Of a stretch of 64,000 nt of DNA, positions 8,834 through 20,489 are shown piece after piece. The notes beneath the pieces are model-generated. The model did no database searches, was not told the origin of the DNA, and saw nothing but the letters and a program-made list of their open reading frames with translations. The stretch lies in assembly GCA_015501585.1 (NCBI GenBank), contig JADNRY010000114.1:62001-126000 (forward strand), in the 5' to 3' direction. The stretch comes from Rhodocollybia butyracea. Its lineage: Eukaryota; Basidiomycota; Agaricomycetes; Agaricales; Omphalotaceae. Each line of letters begins with the position of its first letter. Position 1 is the stretch's first letter. The position numbers and the translations under genes are program-made.

Positions 8834-11363
8834 CGCTTTTGGAGACCAGTTCCTTGCGGAACTTATGCTCACTTCTCTTCCTCGTACTGTCAATGCCTCT
8901 CCTAACACTTGGGAGACGTTTACCATTGCACTGCATGGAAATCACCATAAATTTTGGTGCAAATAGTAAAATTATGTTAAAATTGTATGAGGTTTCATAC
9001 AATTTTAACATAATCTTACTACCTTCACACATGTTTAACATAATTTTACTACTTCCACAAAAATTTATGTTGATTTGCAGGCAGTGTTGTCACTCTTGCT
9101 GCCGTTACTGAAACAAACAAGCTCACCTCTTCTTTTGTCACCTCCTGCCTCATTGCAGAGTATTGACATCTCAGTTCCGGTGATGATTCTTCCGAGGCGG
9201 CTAACGCTGCCGCCGTTAGAGGGAAATCTAAACCAAAGAAGAAACCCAAGAAAGGTCCGCTCTGTTCCTACTGTCACAAAGGTCCTCACCTTGTTGAAGA
9301 CTGTAACCACAAGAAGCGAGATGAGGAAGCATCCCGCCGCACTGGGTCTTTCGTTTCACGAGATGTCATTTTTGATGAACGTCCTCACCCTCCTGGCCCG
9401 CCTTTACCCATTCCGGATCTTTCGCAGATCCTTTACAATGATGAGGTGCCTGGAGATCGCCTACCTGGCTTTTCTCGAGTGGGAGATGCGTGGGAAGATA
9501 ACTTGACCCCTGTGACTCCAGCGGTTACGCATCCTCCTGCTCCATCTTCTGAGGTTGATTCTGAGGATAACGTCGGTGACTCTCGCCCATACTCCCCTGA
9601 TCTTCCTCCTCCCAACTTTGACCCTCCACCGGCTCCACCTGCTCGCCGTTGTCATACAGAACTTGAACTTCTTGGGCCTATTCTAGAAGTAGATGGTCTG
9701 GCACGTGCTCGTTGCCTACCTGCCCGCTTCCGTGAAGAACCTGACATTGTCCCAGATTCTCCAGAAGCTGCACCAGGCAATACACCAGATGTTGCAGAAG
9801 GTGTTGCCATGGCCTTCGTGGCCCCTGTCCATGCTCAGGGAGCCTCAGAGCCCCGCACTCTGCAGGAAGCACTCCACGGTCCTGACTCCGCCTCTTGGCT
9901 GAAAGCTGTAGACAAAGAGCGCAAGTCTCTCATTGATATGGGAACTTTTGAGTTTATTGACAATTTGCCTAAAGGTTGCGGTGCTATTAGCTCCAAGCTT
10001 GTCTTTAAGATTAAGTGCCTCCCTGACGGGACCATTGAGCGGTACAAGGCACGCTTAGTTGCTCGAGGTTTCTCCCAGATGCCTGGTTTAGACTTTGATG
10101 AGGTATTTTCCCCTGTGGTCAAACTTACCTCCATTCGTGTCCTTTGCGCCCTTGCCATGCGTCTAGGCCTTCACTTCCACCATCTCAATGTTGATACCGC
10201 ATTTCTCAATGGTGAGTTGAAAGAGGAGCTCTATATGCACCTCCCAAATGGCATTAGTGAACATTCTGGTAAAATTCTTCATCTCCGCCGCTCTATCTAC
10301 TTCTTGATGCAGAGCTCGAGAAACTCCTCCAACGTGGCAAGTCCATCTGCTTTATTGCTGTTTACGTTGATGATATTGGGATTTTATGCAATGATCTCAA
10401 ATTCATGCAGGAGATCAAGCACCGGATTGGCCAACGCCTTAAGATCAAGGATCTTGGTGTTATCTCACAGTTGCTTGGCATTGCCATTGACTATGACCAA
10501 GAAAAGTGTGTCCTTTGGCTCTCTCAGACCAGATACATTGAGGAATCACTCAAATGTTTCCACTGTGATGATGGCATCACACGTCGCACCCCTTTATCAT
10601 CTGGACTTAAGCTTTCTAAAGCTGATTCCCCATCCACAGATGCCGAGAAAGAGGCTATGGCTGACAGACTCACGCTTTACCAGGCTCTCATTGGTACTCT
10701 CATGTATGCCATGCCACTTGCTTCACGCCCAGATATTGCCTTTGCTGTAGGTATTTTGAGCCGCTCCTGCTCAAATCCAGGTGAGATTCATTTAAATGAG
10801 GCTCTGCATTGTCTTCGCTACTTGGGTGGTACCAAAGACTGGGTTATTGAGTATGATGGCACGATCATAGATGAACTCATCTCCCTTATCCTTGGATATT
10901 CTGATTTGGATTGGGCTGGTGATGTGGATACTCGACGATCCACTAGTGGATATGTTTTCCTCATGTGCGGAGCTGCTATTAGTTGGAGCAGCAAACTTCA
11001 AACCTCCCCAGCACTCTCTTCTACTGAAGCTGAGTACATGGCTCTTACTCGTACAGCACAGGAAGCTATTTGGCTTCGTCAACTCCTTGAACAGCTAGGT
11101 TTTCAGCAAACCAAGCCTACTTGCTTGTTGGGTGATAATATGTCATCTATTGCTCTTTCCAAGAAGCCTGCTGATCATCCCCATACAAAGCACATTCAAC
11201 TTCATCACCACTTTAATCGTTTTGCAATCTCTGATGGCCAGATTGATCTGGACTATGTTCCAACTGCCCAACAAGCTGCTGATGGATTTACAAAGGGATT
11301 ATCTGGTGAGAAGCACATGGCATTTGTGCGCATGCTAGGTATGAAGCCACGCCCGAGTGGGAG
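8834..11363 (+). pseudogene. Ty1/copia polyprotein, copy A (broken)
   Basis: Gag-type sequence starts at 8834 (DAFGDQFLAELML), is cut by a 158-bp MITE, and resumes at 9090. A zinc knuckle (CSYCHKGPHLVEDC, CX2CX4HX4C) lies near 9260-9305. The sequence then jumps directly to SRDVIFDERPHPPG, which normally follows the integrase, so protease and integrase core are deleted. RT starts near 9850 (SWLKAVDKE, YKARLVARGFSQ, NVDTAFLNGELKEELYM). A deletion and frameshift near 10300-10340 remove the LYGLKQ region, and YVDD follows near 10360. RNase H (SSTEAEYMAL, GDNMSSIALS, TKHIQLHHHF, TKGL) runs to 11379, with the last codons overlapping the LTR. It matches copy B at 31962-33710. Not functional. Confidence 0.9.
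8929..9086. mobile_element. 158-bp CACTG-ended MITE, copy 1, 3-bp TSD
   Basis: Ends CACTGCATGGAAATCA and TGATTTGCAGGCAGTG are inverted. TTG is duplicated at 8926-8928 and 9087-9089. Removing the element and one TTG joins the copia gag frame without a break, which fixes the boundaries independently. The other copy is 36230-36387, exactly the same length. A CACTG terminus with a 3-bp duplication fits CACTA-type mobilisation (inference). No coding capacity. Confidence 0.9.
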
Positions 11364-11688
11364 TGTTAAAAGTCGATGATCTTATCTTGTTATATCATCT
11401 ATACATTCGTGGATTCATGCCATAACGAAACCAGAATATTTTCTGCTTTCATTACGTTACTTACATACTTCCCATGTGACACATTCTTTTAATTGTATTT
11501 TACATATATTGGCACCTCAGCGTCGTTCTACCACTGTCACTGAGGTTAGTACTCACATTCTATATTTCTTGTACTTATTACTGACTATGTACCTAGAACT
11601 CTCTTTTTAGAAATTTCAGTAGGTACATAATACAGCGTCGTTCTACCACTGTCGCTGAGAACTCTCTTTTATTTCAATAGTTTCAATA
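11364..11688 (+). mobile_element. copia-1 3' LTR
   Basis: A purine run GAGTGGGAG precedes TGTTAAAAGTCG at 11364, as expected for a polypurine tract and LTR start. The end TTTCAATA at 11688 is set by comparison with the reversed 5' LTR whose PBS starts right after the same bases. The LTR holds two copies of TCGTTCTACCACTGT, about 120 bp apart. Confidence 0.85.
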
Positions 11689-11699
11689 GTAAGGACGGT

Positions 11700-11836
11700 G
11701 TTGAAATGGCCAGCGCTGATGGGGAAGTCAGACGGGTTCACCCCATTCTTGCCAGTCACCTTGCTGACCTACCTGAGCAATGTTTGGTAACTTGTTGCAA
11801 GTATGGGGCCTGTCCAAAGTGTAAAGTGTCATTGGA
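11700..11836 (+). pseudogene. Plavaka-type transposase fragment, left part
   Basis: One frame reads [20 protein letters not shown], then [19 protein letters not shown]. This resembles the conserved cysteine-rich stretch of fungal Plavaka transposases, a group described in work on the KDZ superfamily. The frame is cut at 11836 by the CACTTCAG end of the large element. The target word CATTGGA at 11830-11836 recurs at 30541 next to the rest of a Plavaka gene, so both halves probably belong to one disrupted copy. Confidence 0.8.
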
Positions 11837-12126
11837 CACTTCAGTCACCCCTTTCAATGTCCCAACTTAGGGCCAATTTCTCATCAAATATTGACCCCCT
11901 GGGGCAGGCTGTACCGGGCATTTACCGACCTTGGTACTACCAAGGCCCAGGTGCCAGGGGACCTGGTCTGGTACTACCACCTCCGTACTGCCGGATTGAA
12001 AATTTCAAATCTCTTTTCTGGGGCCCAGAGCCATCCCCTTCAACCCCTACAGGCTACCAGTCATCCCTTGTACTAGACTATTCATTGGGCATCATTTGCC
12101 TGCTAAATAGCCTCACAGCCTGATCA
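11837..12126 (+). repeat. Left terminal inverted repeat of the 18.7-kb segment
   Basis: Begins CACTTCAGTCACCCC and ends CACAGCCTGATCA. It aligns with the reverse complement of 30235-30540; the right copy carries extra TGGTACTACC units in the middle. Confidence 0.8.
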
Positions 12127-13055
12127 GAGCCCACCACCACCAGGATATATTTTCTACAACTGATTGATAACCTGCCAAAACCTGTTGTTATTTGAGTCTA
12201 TGGCTGTGGACAATCATACAGTACATTTATTTAGCAATTTTACAGGTTTTAAATGTTTCTATAACAATACATAATAAATATTGCAAGATGGGTGGGTAGA
12301 AAGACAGTACTGTATGCTCTTTGCTATGACCCCTCTTATTGTTCTTGAAGTATATCTCCCTTGATAGTTGGAACTTGAGCTGGAAAGAATACCTTTTATT
12401 CAAAGTTGACTAATTAAAACCAAAGTCTCATTATTACCAAACCATGGCAGAAGGAATTTCACTTTGGTCTATGAATGTTATATGCCTACTTCAGTCAAGG
12501 TGAAGTTGCATAAATAGGCATGGGGTATGCAAGGCTTTGTGGATTTTATCTGTACAGAGTATTATTACTGAATAAATAACTATTACAACTGTTTTTGGAT
12601 TCTAATAGCTCCATAATATGAAGTCGGGGTACTACTGCCAGGTCTGGTAGTACCAGACCTGGTAGTACCAGAATTGGTAGTACCAGAGTCAGTAGTACCG
12701 TGCTCAATAACTTTATATAGCGGCAAACATATTATTATCATACAATATAAATAAGAGTTACATATCACCAAAACTCTGTGCATCTGCAAGTGCCAGGGTG
12801 TCCATATGCTCAACGAATCCCATATCCAATTTGTCTGATAGCCATCTTCCTCCATTTCCTGCAACACTTCTACCTGGTCCGCATCTGTCTCCTGTCTGCT
12901 GGGAGATTTGACAATGCTCAAGTCCAGCCTAAACCCAGCTGAATGAGATTGGTGCGTCGTTCATTCAGTTGAAAGAGTAGATTAGCATCTAAAGAGGTGA
13001 TAACTTGCGAGTGTGGGCCAACGCGCGGGGCACGTTGCATGTACGAGTCCTGGGA
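12127..13055. repeat. Subterminal region with a GGTAGTACC cluster (12620-12700)
   Basis: AT-rich DNA without a supported gene. At about 12627-12700 the words GGTAGTACC and GGTCTGGTAGTACCAGA recur five or so times; GGTAGTACC is the complement of GGTACTACC. The same word occurs in both terminal arms and at 20490-20606, so these may be transposase-binding subterminal repeats of the enclosing element (inference). Confidence 0.5.
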
Positions 13056-14365
13056 TCATATCTTGCAGTACACAGCAGAAGGGCAGTATGTATCTGGTCC
13101 CAGTGATATATTGACATTTCTGATACTTAAGTTATCCAATATACTATTACCACCATTGCTCATACCATCATGGTAGAAAACTCTGCCTTGTGAATCTAGT
13201 ATCTGCGACACAAAAGGACTGTGCAATGAACTAAAATACACCTCTATGGAGGTTTGCATGCACATGATAATCCCAGAAACATGGGGAGGGAGATGGTGGC
13301 AGGTAAAGTCAAGGAGTCGGGACACAAAGTGCGGACAAGTGGGATGGAACTCAAATGAGACACATCGAACATTGGGAGCACGCTGAAGGATTTCGCCAAT
13401 GCAACTACCAGTACTAGCTGGGCCAAACGTGTGCATGATATCTGAGCCGAGTGCAAAAGAAAATTCAATATAAGTCAAAGCCTCGGCAAAGTGACCTGTG
13501 ATGAACAAGCACGAGTAAACAGCACTGTGGAACTTGGAAACAGCACTAGCTGAAAATATATTAACATGCTGGAAGATCAACCCAGGTAGCACTGCAGCAA
13601 ATGACCGGGAAACAGAGAGCATTGCAAGCAACTCTAGGTGTTTGGTAGAGCGGCGGAATACAAGTGCGGAACTGTCGTTTGCAGGGACCCAAGTGACGTC
13701 GAACGATGGAATAAGATAAAATGAGACATAGGCTCTCAAAATTTTTGTGGTAATCTCGGTGGGCACTGCAAAGGTAAAAAATCAGTGCGAGGGATAAGAA
13801 AGACAGCTAATCAATACTTGTAAGTTGTAAGAAGTGATAGTCAGCATTTTGTGTGCAAGGTATAAATCAAAAAAACAAGCGAGGTAATTAGAGGATGAAG
13901 TCGTCACTGAGAGCAATAAATACACTAAAAGACGCACAGCTTTAACCACTGCCAATAGAAGATGAATATCCAAGGAGGTAAAGAACAGAGTCGCAAATAG
14001 GTAAGATAAACGCTATGTGGCATTATTCCATCGAGGATTCCCGCATTAGAGGCTGCAGCACCAGCATTTAGCGCAACAAGTTCAAGAGAAGATAATATAT
14101 ACAATATCAGCAAAAGCAGTGGTGCACCAAAAGGAACCCAAAAAGGATATAAGTAAACTCACATATGTCGCCAAAAAATCAAAGACTGAGCCCACAAATC
14201 TCCGAGGTCCATGTGCACCAAACACATAGTGCATACAAGGCAGGGGTGCATACAAAGCGAAACAAGAAAACAAGAAATATATTTAAAGAAACAACAAGGA
14301 GCTGCACAAAGGTTGGTAACGCGAAGATGAGTAACTACGAGATCACATGCCAATTGCTTTGACAT
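13056..14365 (-). CDS. Hypothetical protein gene, multi-exon, possibly F-box-like
   Basis: The best part is a 236-codon exon, 13767-13056, that follows a good acceptor (TTTACCTTTGCAG) and starts with codons for VPTEITTKILRAYVSFY. The LPTEI..KIL style resembles the first helix of fungal F-box proteins, and the rest (LELLAMLSVSRSFAAVLP) would fit a degenerate fungal F-box family, but this is weak. Possible upstream exons on the same strand are near 14365-14300 (MSKQLACDLVVTHLRV), about 14215 (VHMDLGDLWAQS) and about 14080 (ELVALNAGAAASNAG). Splice sites between them are not all visible, so the gene may be damaged. It lies just downstream of the KDZ fragment inside the large element. Its start region is preceded by a sequence repeated at 57757-57866. 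Confidence 0.45.
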
Positions 14366-14493
14366 CCCAAATATATCGAAACTAAATCTCCTTATTAGGT
14401 CAACCCGATTTGGACGAAATCAGGCTCAATCGGGACAGATTCTCACGCTGAAACCCGCCATAAGGACGAGCCATCTTTTTATTCAGGACTCGT
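14366..14493 (-). promoter_or_regulatory. Conserved upstream module before an ATGTCAAAGC start
   Basis: Read on the minus strand, this block resembles 57757-57866 on the plus strand: a CCATAAGGACGAG/CTCGTCCTTATGG word, a CCCGATT stretch, a CCAAATTAGG-like stretch and TTTGGGATGTCAAAGC, leading into an ATG in both places. It may be a shared promoter/5' UTR. It overlaps the tail of the KDZ frame. Confidence 0.4.
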
Positions 14494-15640
14494 AATTTGA
14501 TTGAACAAGTCCCTAGAAAAAAAAACTAGTTTCATACCATCAGTTGTGCTCATTCCAAACACTAATGTATCCCATTCCTCCTGGAACCACTCTCCTAAAA
14601 CTGAGAGTTCATACCTCAAACGCTGCAATTCCTCAACAGAGCGATCCCGAAGCAGTATTCCTCGGATGCCAGTCCTCACCTGCTCATCCGACAACCATAG
14701 CAGCACCTCAACAAGGTCATCAGAATCACCTAAACCAATATCATCCCAGATTGCATCATTGACGTCTAGATCAAAGAGCTTATCCATCGGAATCGGTCAA
14801 GGTACCACAGCATTGGAAGGGGCTCCACGCCCCTTCACCGCTGCGGCCATACAGACTTGAAGTTGATTGAATTGTTGAGCAACACTCTGAATCCCGGGAT
14901 CGCGGCGCTTGACACTACTCTTGGTGTGATTGTGCAGTTTCCATTCTGAAGCTAAGACAAAACACATTACGCCCTGGTACATCAAAAAAGAAGTCTACTC
15001 AACTGTTAAGCTGTAGTCGAAACATGTGTTCCGATCAGTCCTGCTCAAATTTACGAGACTGGAGCCTTTGACGCAGGCGTAATTTGAGAGTGCATGCATT
15101 CATAAGGTCAGTGATGAATTGACTTGAAGCCAGGTGATTGTAGCGTTTCTTGCCTTCCACACCCAAGGCGCGCTCCCTTGCTGACAGAGATTTCTGGACA
15201 CTAGCCAGTTTGTCACATAACTCTGGTAGTTCCAGGATCTGCTTCTGCAATTTTGTACGGCTCCGAATCGCAACAAGTGAGAACATGCTGGAGATCTTTG
15301 ATGCTGTCACGGAGGGTATCTCGGGCTTTGCGCAAACGCAGAGCTTCTTCCACTGCTTTTTGCCCAGCGGAACGACATTGACCTAACGAAACATTAATGT
15401 TAGCAAGGTCTAAATAATAATTGGATTGCAAGTCATATGTGGTAGAGGCCGCGTAACAGCATGCTTCTGCATTTCCCACTGTTCTTGCAAAAATTCTGGA
15501 CTATGCATGGAGAAATCAACACCTTGCTGAGCTTCCTGATGCCTAGGCTGAGCGTTGTTCCATTTTCGAGCAAGCCATATACCATAGGAGGGGATGGCTT
15601 CTAGTAAGGGATTATTTGGCTCCAGAGTGAGGGTTCCTTA
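14479..15640 (-). pseudogene. KDZ (Kyakuja-Dileera-Zisupton) transposase C-terminal fragment
   Basis: On the minus strand, coding blocks appear in order: GIWLARKWNNAQ (about 15590), VEEALRLRKARDTLRDSI (about 15380), a segment with ARERALGVEGKKRYNHL and LKLRLRQRLQSRKFE (about 15190-15050), SSVKRRDPGIQSVAQQ (about 14910), and MDKLFDLDVNDAIWDDIGLG, then WLSDEQVRTGIRGILLRDRS and WFQEEW (14787-14479). These match my knowledge of the C-terminal helical region of KDZ transposases from Agaricomycetes. The blocks lie in several frames; some joins look like short introns and others like indels. The N-terminal catalytic domain is missing upstream of 15640. It is the only transposase sequence inside the 18.7-kb segment apart from the nested copia. 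Confidence 0.8.
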
Positions 15641-17440
15641 GTTGACTTCTTCACGAAGTTAGACGAGCCACTAAGATTGTGGTACGAGTTCCTAGTGATT
15701 AAGTTCACTCACAATATTGTAGCTTGGCCCAGAGTTTGGTCGAGGACTTTACGGTGTCACAGCAGCTAGTGCCAGAGTTTGCCTAGGGTTGTTGACAAAC
15801 CTTGAGATTACTATTCTAGCTAGAGCCAGAGTTTGCCTAGGAGAATCTTAGTTTTGTTGTATTGGTTTTGGTTTTGGTCAATTGATTTGGACATACACAC
15901 CTGGTTCCCTCGTACACTTGTACACCCCTACTAGGCTTCTCTTGACTTAGTTCTAAGAGTTGTCTAAGCTTAGTTACCCACGTTAGCGCTACAGTCTTGA
16001 ACCTGGAGCAGTCGCGCGCGTACATCCGATATTACAAGACTTTCCCTCAGGGAATCTCTGACAACTTGCCCTTGCTCCCTTACATATCAATAGTCTGGTT
16101 AGGTGCGGTAGTGTTTTTGTTAGGTTGTTTTATAGCACCTTTCGCATACCTACACGTAGATACCCAAACAACAGCTCAGTGTCGGGATGTCATATCAAAG
16201 AGAGGTAAATCACCCTAGCGTTGAGGAACTGTGGCATAACAATGGGATTGTGTTTGCCGTAGACGGACTTGCTGGTAGCCCCAAATTTTGTCAGGAAGGT
16301 GGCGGCTGTTGGGGGAAGTAATGAAAATCTTCTTATTGGGATACACCCAATGCAGGTCCAACATTTTAATTCCCCCAGTAGTTACTTTAGGGAATAATTT
16401 ACTAAGGCCAGTAAGCTACTGTACTGTCAGTACTGGGGGAATAAAAATATCAACTCGGTAGTCAGCTGGTACGCATTTGATAAAGTCATGTGACTCGTCG
16501 ATTGCAGATTTGGGTGGCTGCACAAAAATGGGTGGTTTACAGGCCAAATATGGATATTTCTGGGATGGTAGCTAGCCCAAAAAAGACTATATATAATATA
16601 TTAATATTTGAGCACTACTCCGAGGTGGATTAGGCACCATAAGGGGATGGATTGCATCGAAAAATCTAGATGACGTTCGGTCAAAGCTGGATGAGCATTA
16701 CCAAATTGGGTAATGCCATCAAAACAGTAAAAGCGGCCTAAAAGCCTGCTTGTACATGGATATTCTGCCCTGTAAGAGTGCAGATAGGATCTTAATATAT
16801 AAGATGTCCCTGAGGCGAGATTACAGTGATAGCTGCGGTCAAAGCTGTTTTATTACCATATTTAGAATGCCAGCAAAGCGGCCTAAAAGCTTGTTTATGC
16901 TTGGGTATTCTACCTAATAGCAGTCTACACAGTGTTTATAGATGTACAGTAGGTACCTAAAGCGAGATTAAAGCAGGTATATGGTGTAATAGTTGCACTG
17001 CTTCGATGTTTGGGTCTGTGGCTGTGTTGTTAAAAATTGAAATAAAAGTAGGGATGTATAATATACTGGTTGTACAGGCATGGTTTCTACATAGTATATA
17101 TATACCTGAAGCGAAATCAGAGCATTCTGTGCGGAGAGAAGGTAGCACCCTCTTGCAGCAACGATGCGTTGCTCTCTTACTTCTTCTCTTCTCCAGCTCT
17201 TCCGTGTTGCCTGATCATTAACAGCAATGACGACCTTGAGTCCTCGTCTTATTCTCTTCCATGCAACAACGACCTTGATAGTCCTCGTTGTCTTCTCTTC
17301 CATGCAGTAGCACCATGGGTAGCTACTGCTTATTGTCTTATCTATTGGCCTTGCACCAACAGCTGTTGCTCATTCTTCAACCGCATTGGTCCTCTCTTTG
17401 TACTGAGCTCATCTCTGACAGCGACACCGTCTTTTGCGAG
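15641..17440. other. Non-coding region with internal direct repeats
   Basis: No supported gene. About 15740-15850 has two copies of CCAGAGTTTGCCTAGG. 16733-16830 and 16877-16975 are diverged direct repeats (AGCGGCCTAAAAGC followed by a GCGAGATTA block), with a third trace near 17070-17130. 16310-16450 contains GGGGGAA-bounded sequence that can fold. It may be where the missing KDZ N-terminus and the divergent promoter of the next gene once lay. Confidence 0.4.
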
Positions 17441-17442
17441 GT

Positions 17443-17830
17443 GAGTCACACCATGGTCCGGGGTGTTTTTCCATTTCTGGAAAATGACTGGGAAACATTT
17501 GTGGAAATTTTACCTTTCGCGGTAAGTTTCACAGCCGGAAAAATACATCTGTCCCAGCTGTGAAAACTTTCCGGAAATTATAACTTTCACGCCAGATTTC
17601 CTGTTTCAGATTTTCTCGGCAATTGAATACCTTTCACAGCCTGCATAAATTTCCTTTCACTGTAGAAATACAGCCTGGGAAATCATCCTGAAATTGTTCC
17701 CTTTCACAAAATGTTTCCTTTATGAGTAATATATACTATCCCGGCTGTGAAAAATATTGTTATAGTTGCCCTTTCATGCTTGAAATTAATCAATTTTCCC
17801 GGCCATAAAAAAAATCGGGTGATGAGTGGG
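17443..17830. repeat. TTTCACAGCC/GGAAA low-complexity tract between two 80-bp direct repeats
   Basis: The tract is built of variants of CTTTCACAGCCGGGAAAT, with TTTCC/GGAAA complementarity, for about 370 bp. It is flanked by a duplicated block: TAGCTACTGCTTATTGTC at about 17332 and TAGCTACTCCTTATTGTC at about 17943, each running about 80 bp to GGTCCTCTCTT. The duplicated flank may be the 5' end of the following gene. Confidence 0.55.
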
Positions 17831-18039
17831 TGACAATTGTCCACTCAACGGGTTCTACTTCACTCTTTCGCATCTTCTAAGTTTTTTTTTTTTTGTTTGT
17901 TTGCCAGTCTCTTTTCATCCCCCTTTATCGCAATTGATGTGTAGCTACTCCTTATTGTCTTATCTCCTGGCCTTGCGCCAACAGCTGTGGCTCATTCTTT
18001 AACCGTGTTGGTCCTCTCTTGCATTTGCTTTCCATTCAA

Positions 18040-20290
18040 AGTGATCCCCCTATCACTCTGTCGACCAATTGGCAAGAAGAAGATGATGGTCTTTCCGCAG
18101 CTATACTTGCCAGGGAGTACGACTCAATTCATGAATACTACGACCGCTATGTGGCATCTTTCAGCAACAGGTCCTTCACAATTTTCAAAATTCTCAAAAT
18201 CTTCAACCAGGAAATCTATTCCCTAGCTTGCACACACCCCGACCCTCTGGCAATTGATGATTCTTTACCTTTGGGTGATGCTGCCACGCAGGCTGCTATG
18301 GAGGTTGATGAACAGGTTGTCCTTGCCGCCTTGATTCACACCACCTACTTGCTTCAGGCGTTCGCGACGGGCTTGTTACCTGAAATGTGTGTTTGGTACA
18401 CTGAACGCTTTGGAAAGGATAAACCAGTACAGGATTGAACAAGATGAGAAGGCTGCTAGTGTTAAGCGCGGGGTTCCGAGCAAGCTTGCATCTGATGGAC
18501 TTAGCAAGCCTGATGAGCAGGAGGAGGGCTATGAAGGATCAGCAGAGGTGGTGCACTGGTACAAGAGATCTGAGGTCGATGACAATTCAACCTTGACTAT
18601 GCCAGCTCCCCCGTTCCCAGGACTCCAGCTCTGTTTGCCACTGAAGGATGTGTCAGCACTGAGGGACCCGCTTTATCCACCTCACGAGTGGCGCAAATGG
18701 CCAAACTCTGTGCTCTAGCTACCCAGAGCACACGAACACAATTGCCCAGTCATGCTCAGGTGGAGGAGCGTTCTCCCGCCCGCACGCCACCACAATCAAC
18801 ATATACTCATTGTGGCCGCCGACTTTTCAAGAAGGCAGTTGTTGATCCAGAAGCAAGTGAAGACAGCCATGACAATGATGACTACACAAATGGTGACAAT
18901 GAAGAAGGTAGTGCTAGCATTGATGATGAAGAGGAGCTCCAGTCCAGGCGTCGAAAAGCAGGACAAATGACCAAAGGGAAAGCGTTGTGCACCAGTCCTG
19001 TGAAGGTGTGGGAGCCCAGGGATGAGAAAGTCAATGTAGCTCCTGGTGGCCAGGGGGCATTGCCACAGGATGCTAAGGATTGTCTGGATGCGCTGATGGC
19101 AAAGCAAGATGAGGAGATTGAAGCCATTGCACGTGAATACAGCAAACCAGTGGAGTTATGCTACAAGTATGTTGATGGGGGAGATTCTTGTTCCATGCGC
19201 GTGGTGACCTACTGGAACAATTGGCAACAGTGGTATTCTATTCATGATGAACAAAAGAAGCACGTTGAGAGTATGTGATTTATTTTGTTCTTACCCTTTC
19301 CCCCCGAGTGACCGATTTTTTCAGTGCCAGTTTCCGAATGGACTGGGGTGGTTCGTAAGGAACTAGACACCTTCCTTCCCGGAAAACTACCCAACGAAGA
19401 CTTTGATAGTCCTGAAGCTCGGGAAGAGGCTCTGGAACAACAAATCAACTGGTACTGGGAGCATCATGATGCACTCATTGGATGTTCTCTCAAGCTTGAG
19501 ACATTGGTACACAAATTGCCTATGTTCCTTCCTTACCATTTATTCCACATCTACCTTTGTTTCTTCTAGCCTCACACAACTGGTTGAGCGTCAGGTAGAA
19601 TCCGAACTTGCAGAGCTCTACCAACACTGTGTTTTGACAATGAAGGAACCCCGGGATCGCCACCATGCTATCTTACCACATATCCTCGCCTATGATCTAA
19701 GTAAGTCACTACATTACTTGCTACCAAAACCCATTTTGATGGGCCTTTAGTTTGTATCTTTGATAAAGGAGATGTCACAAAGCTGAACTTCGGGTGAAGA
19801 ATTGGCCAGTTGGTGTACCATTTTTTCAGGTTGGTGTTAAGACAGAGAAGGGCTTCGTGACTGGTGTTGCGGCGCTCAACCAGTACAAGGCCAGTGATTT
19901 GAACAAGACATGTGGACCACGTATGGAGCAAATCCGACAGGCTGTTGATGGCAAGGAAGTCAATGATAATTTGCAGTACTTTGAGGTTGAACGGTGGACG
20001 GATGGTATGTTTATCATTCTGGCATTTTCTTGTTGATCTTAAAACTTTTTGTAGAGGAGCGCGCACGTTCAAGACTTCAGTGGTCCACAATTCCTGTTGT
20101 TTCCGATACTGAGAACAAGACCATTGTCTCAGTAGCTCACTCAGAATCATATTGTATGGTTCATGGTGATGCAGGTAAGGAGGAGGAGAATGGTGTTACT
20201 ACTAGTCAAGGACATGTTGTCCAGCTGTCGCTCTTTGCCAGCGACTCTGATGATGATCAGCGTGACCGCATTGATTCCAGCCCATCTTGA
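18040..20290 (+). pseudogene. Hypothetical gene inside the large element (candidate passenger), frameshifted
   Basis: Unrecognised product, long and mostly acidic. Coding blocks: 18046-18433 (ITLSTNWQEEDDGL, LAREYDSIHEYYDRYVASF), 18437-18715 with a frameshift near 18620 and continuing as TEGPALSTSRVAQMAKLCAL, an acidic stretch (EASEDSHDNDDYTNGDNEEG) near 18850, then VVTYWNNWQQWYSIHDEQKK near 19210. A clear intron (GTATGT to TTTTTTCAG, 19271-19323) joins to MPVSEWTGVVRKELDTF, then ELAELYQHCVLTMKEP (about 19605), GVKTEKGFVTGVAALNQYKA (about 19835), another intron (about 20005-20055) and an acidic C-terminus ending at 20290. I recall similar WNxWxxWY-type proteins recurring in Agaricomycete genomes near transposons, but cannot name a family. 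At least one indel breaks it. It faces away from the KDZ fragment. Confidence 0.5.
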
Positions 20291-20489
20291 AAGAGCACTG
20301 ATCCGGGTCAATCGGGATTAGCGCATCCTCTGAAGAGTTGCCGTGGGCGCCCAGCAATTATATAAATATCTATGCTTTTTTTCCGCCAACATGTTATGTA
20401 CGTTTCATCAATTACTAATATTTATTAACTTGAGTGCTAAATAAATGAATTTGGTTTGGGAGCATGAATCCACGCTAATGTTAAGTTTG

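Noticed and set aside
11803..12123. 106-codon plus-strand frame after the Plavaka fragment
   Set aside because: It crosses the end of the large element; most of it is the non-coding terminal repeat, and the same repeat at 30235-30540 is not open in the same way.
15997..16218. 73-codon frame with a hydrophobic stretch
   Set aside because: No homologous copy, start context or motif; a hydrophobic run in T-rich DNA is expected by chance.
18796..19145. Minus-strand frames over the acidic part of the gene at 18040-20290
   Set aside because: Shadows of the acidic coding sequence (Asp/Glu codons read as Ile/Ser/Phe).
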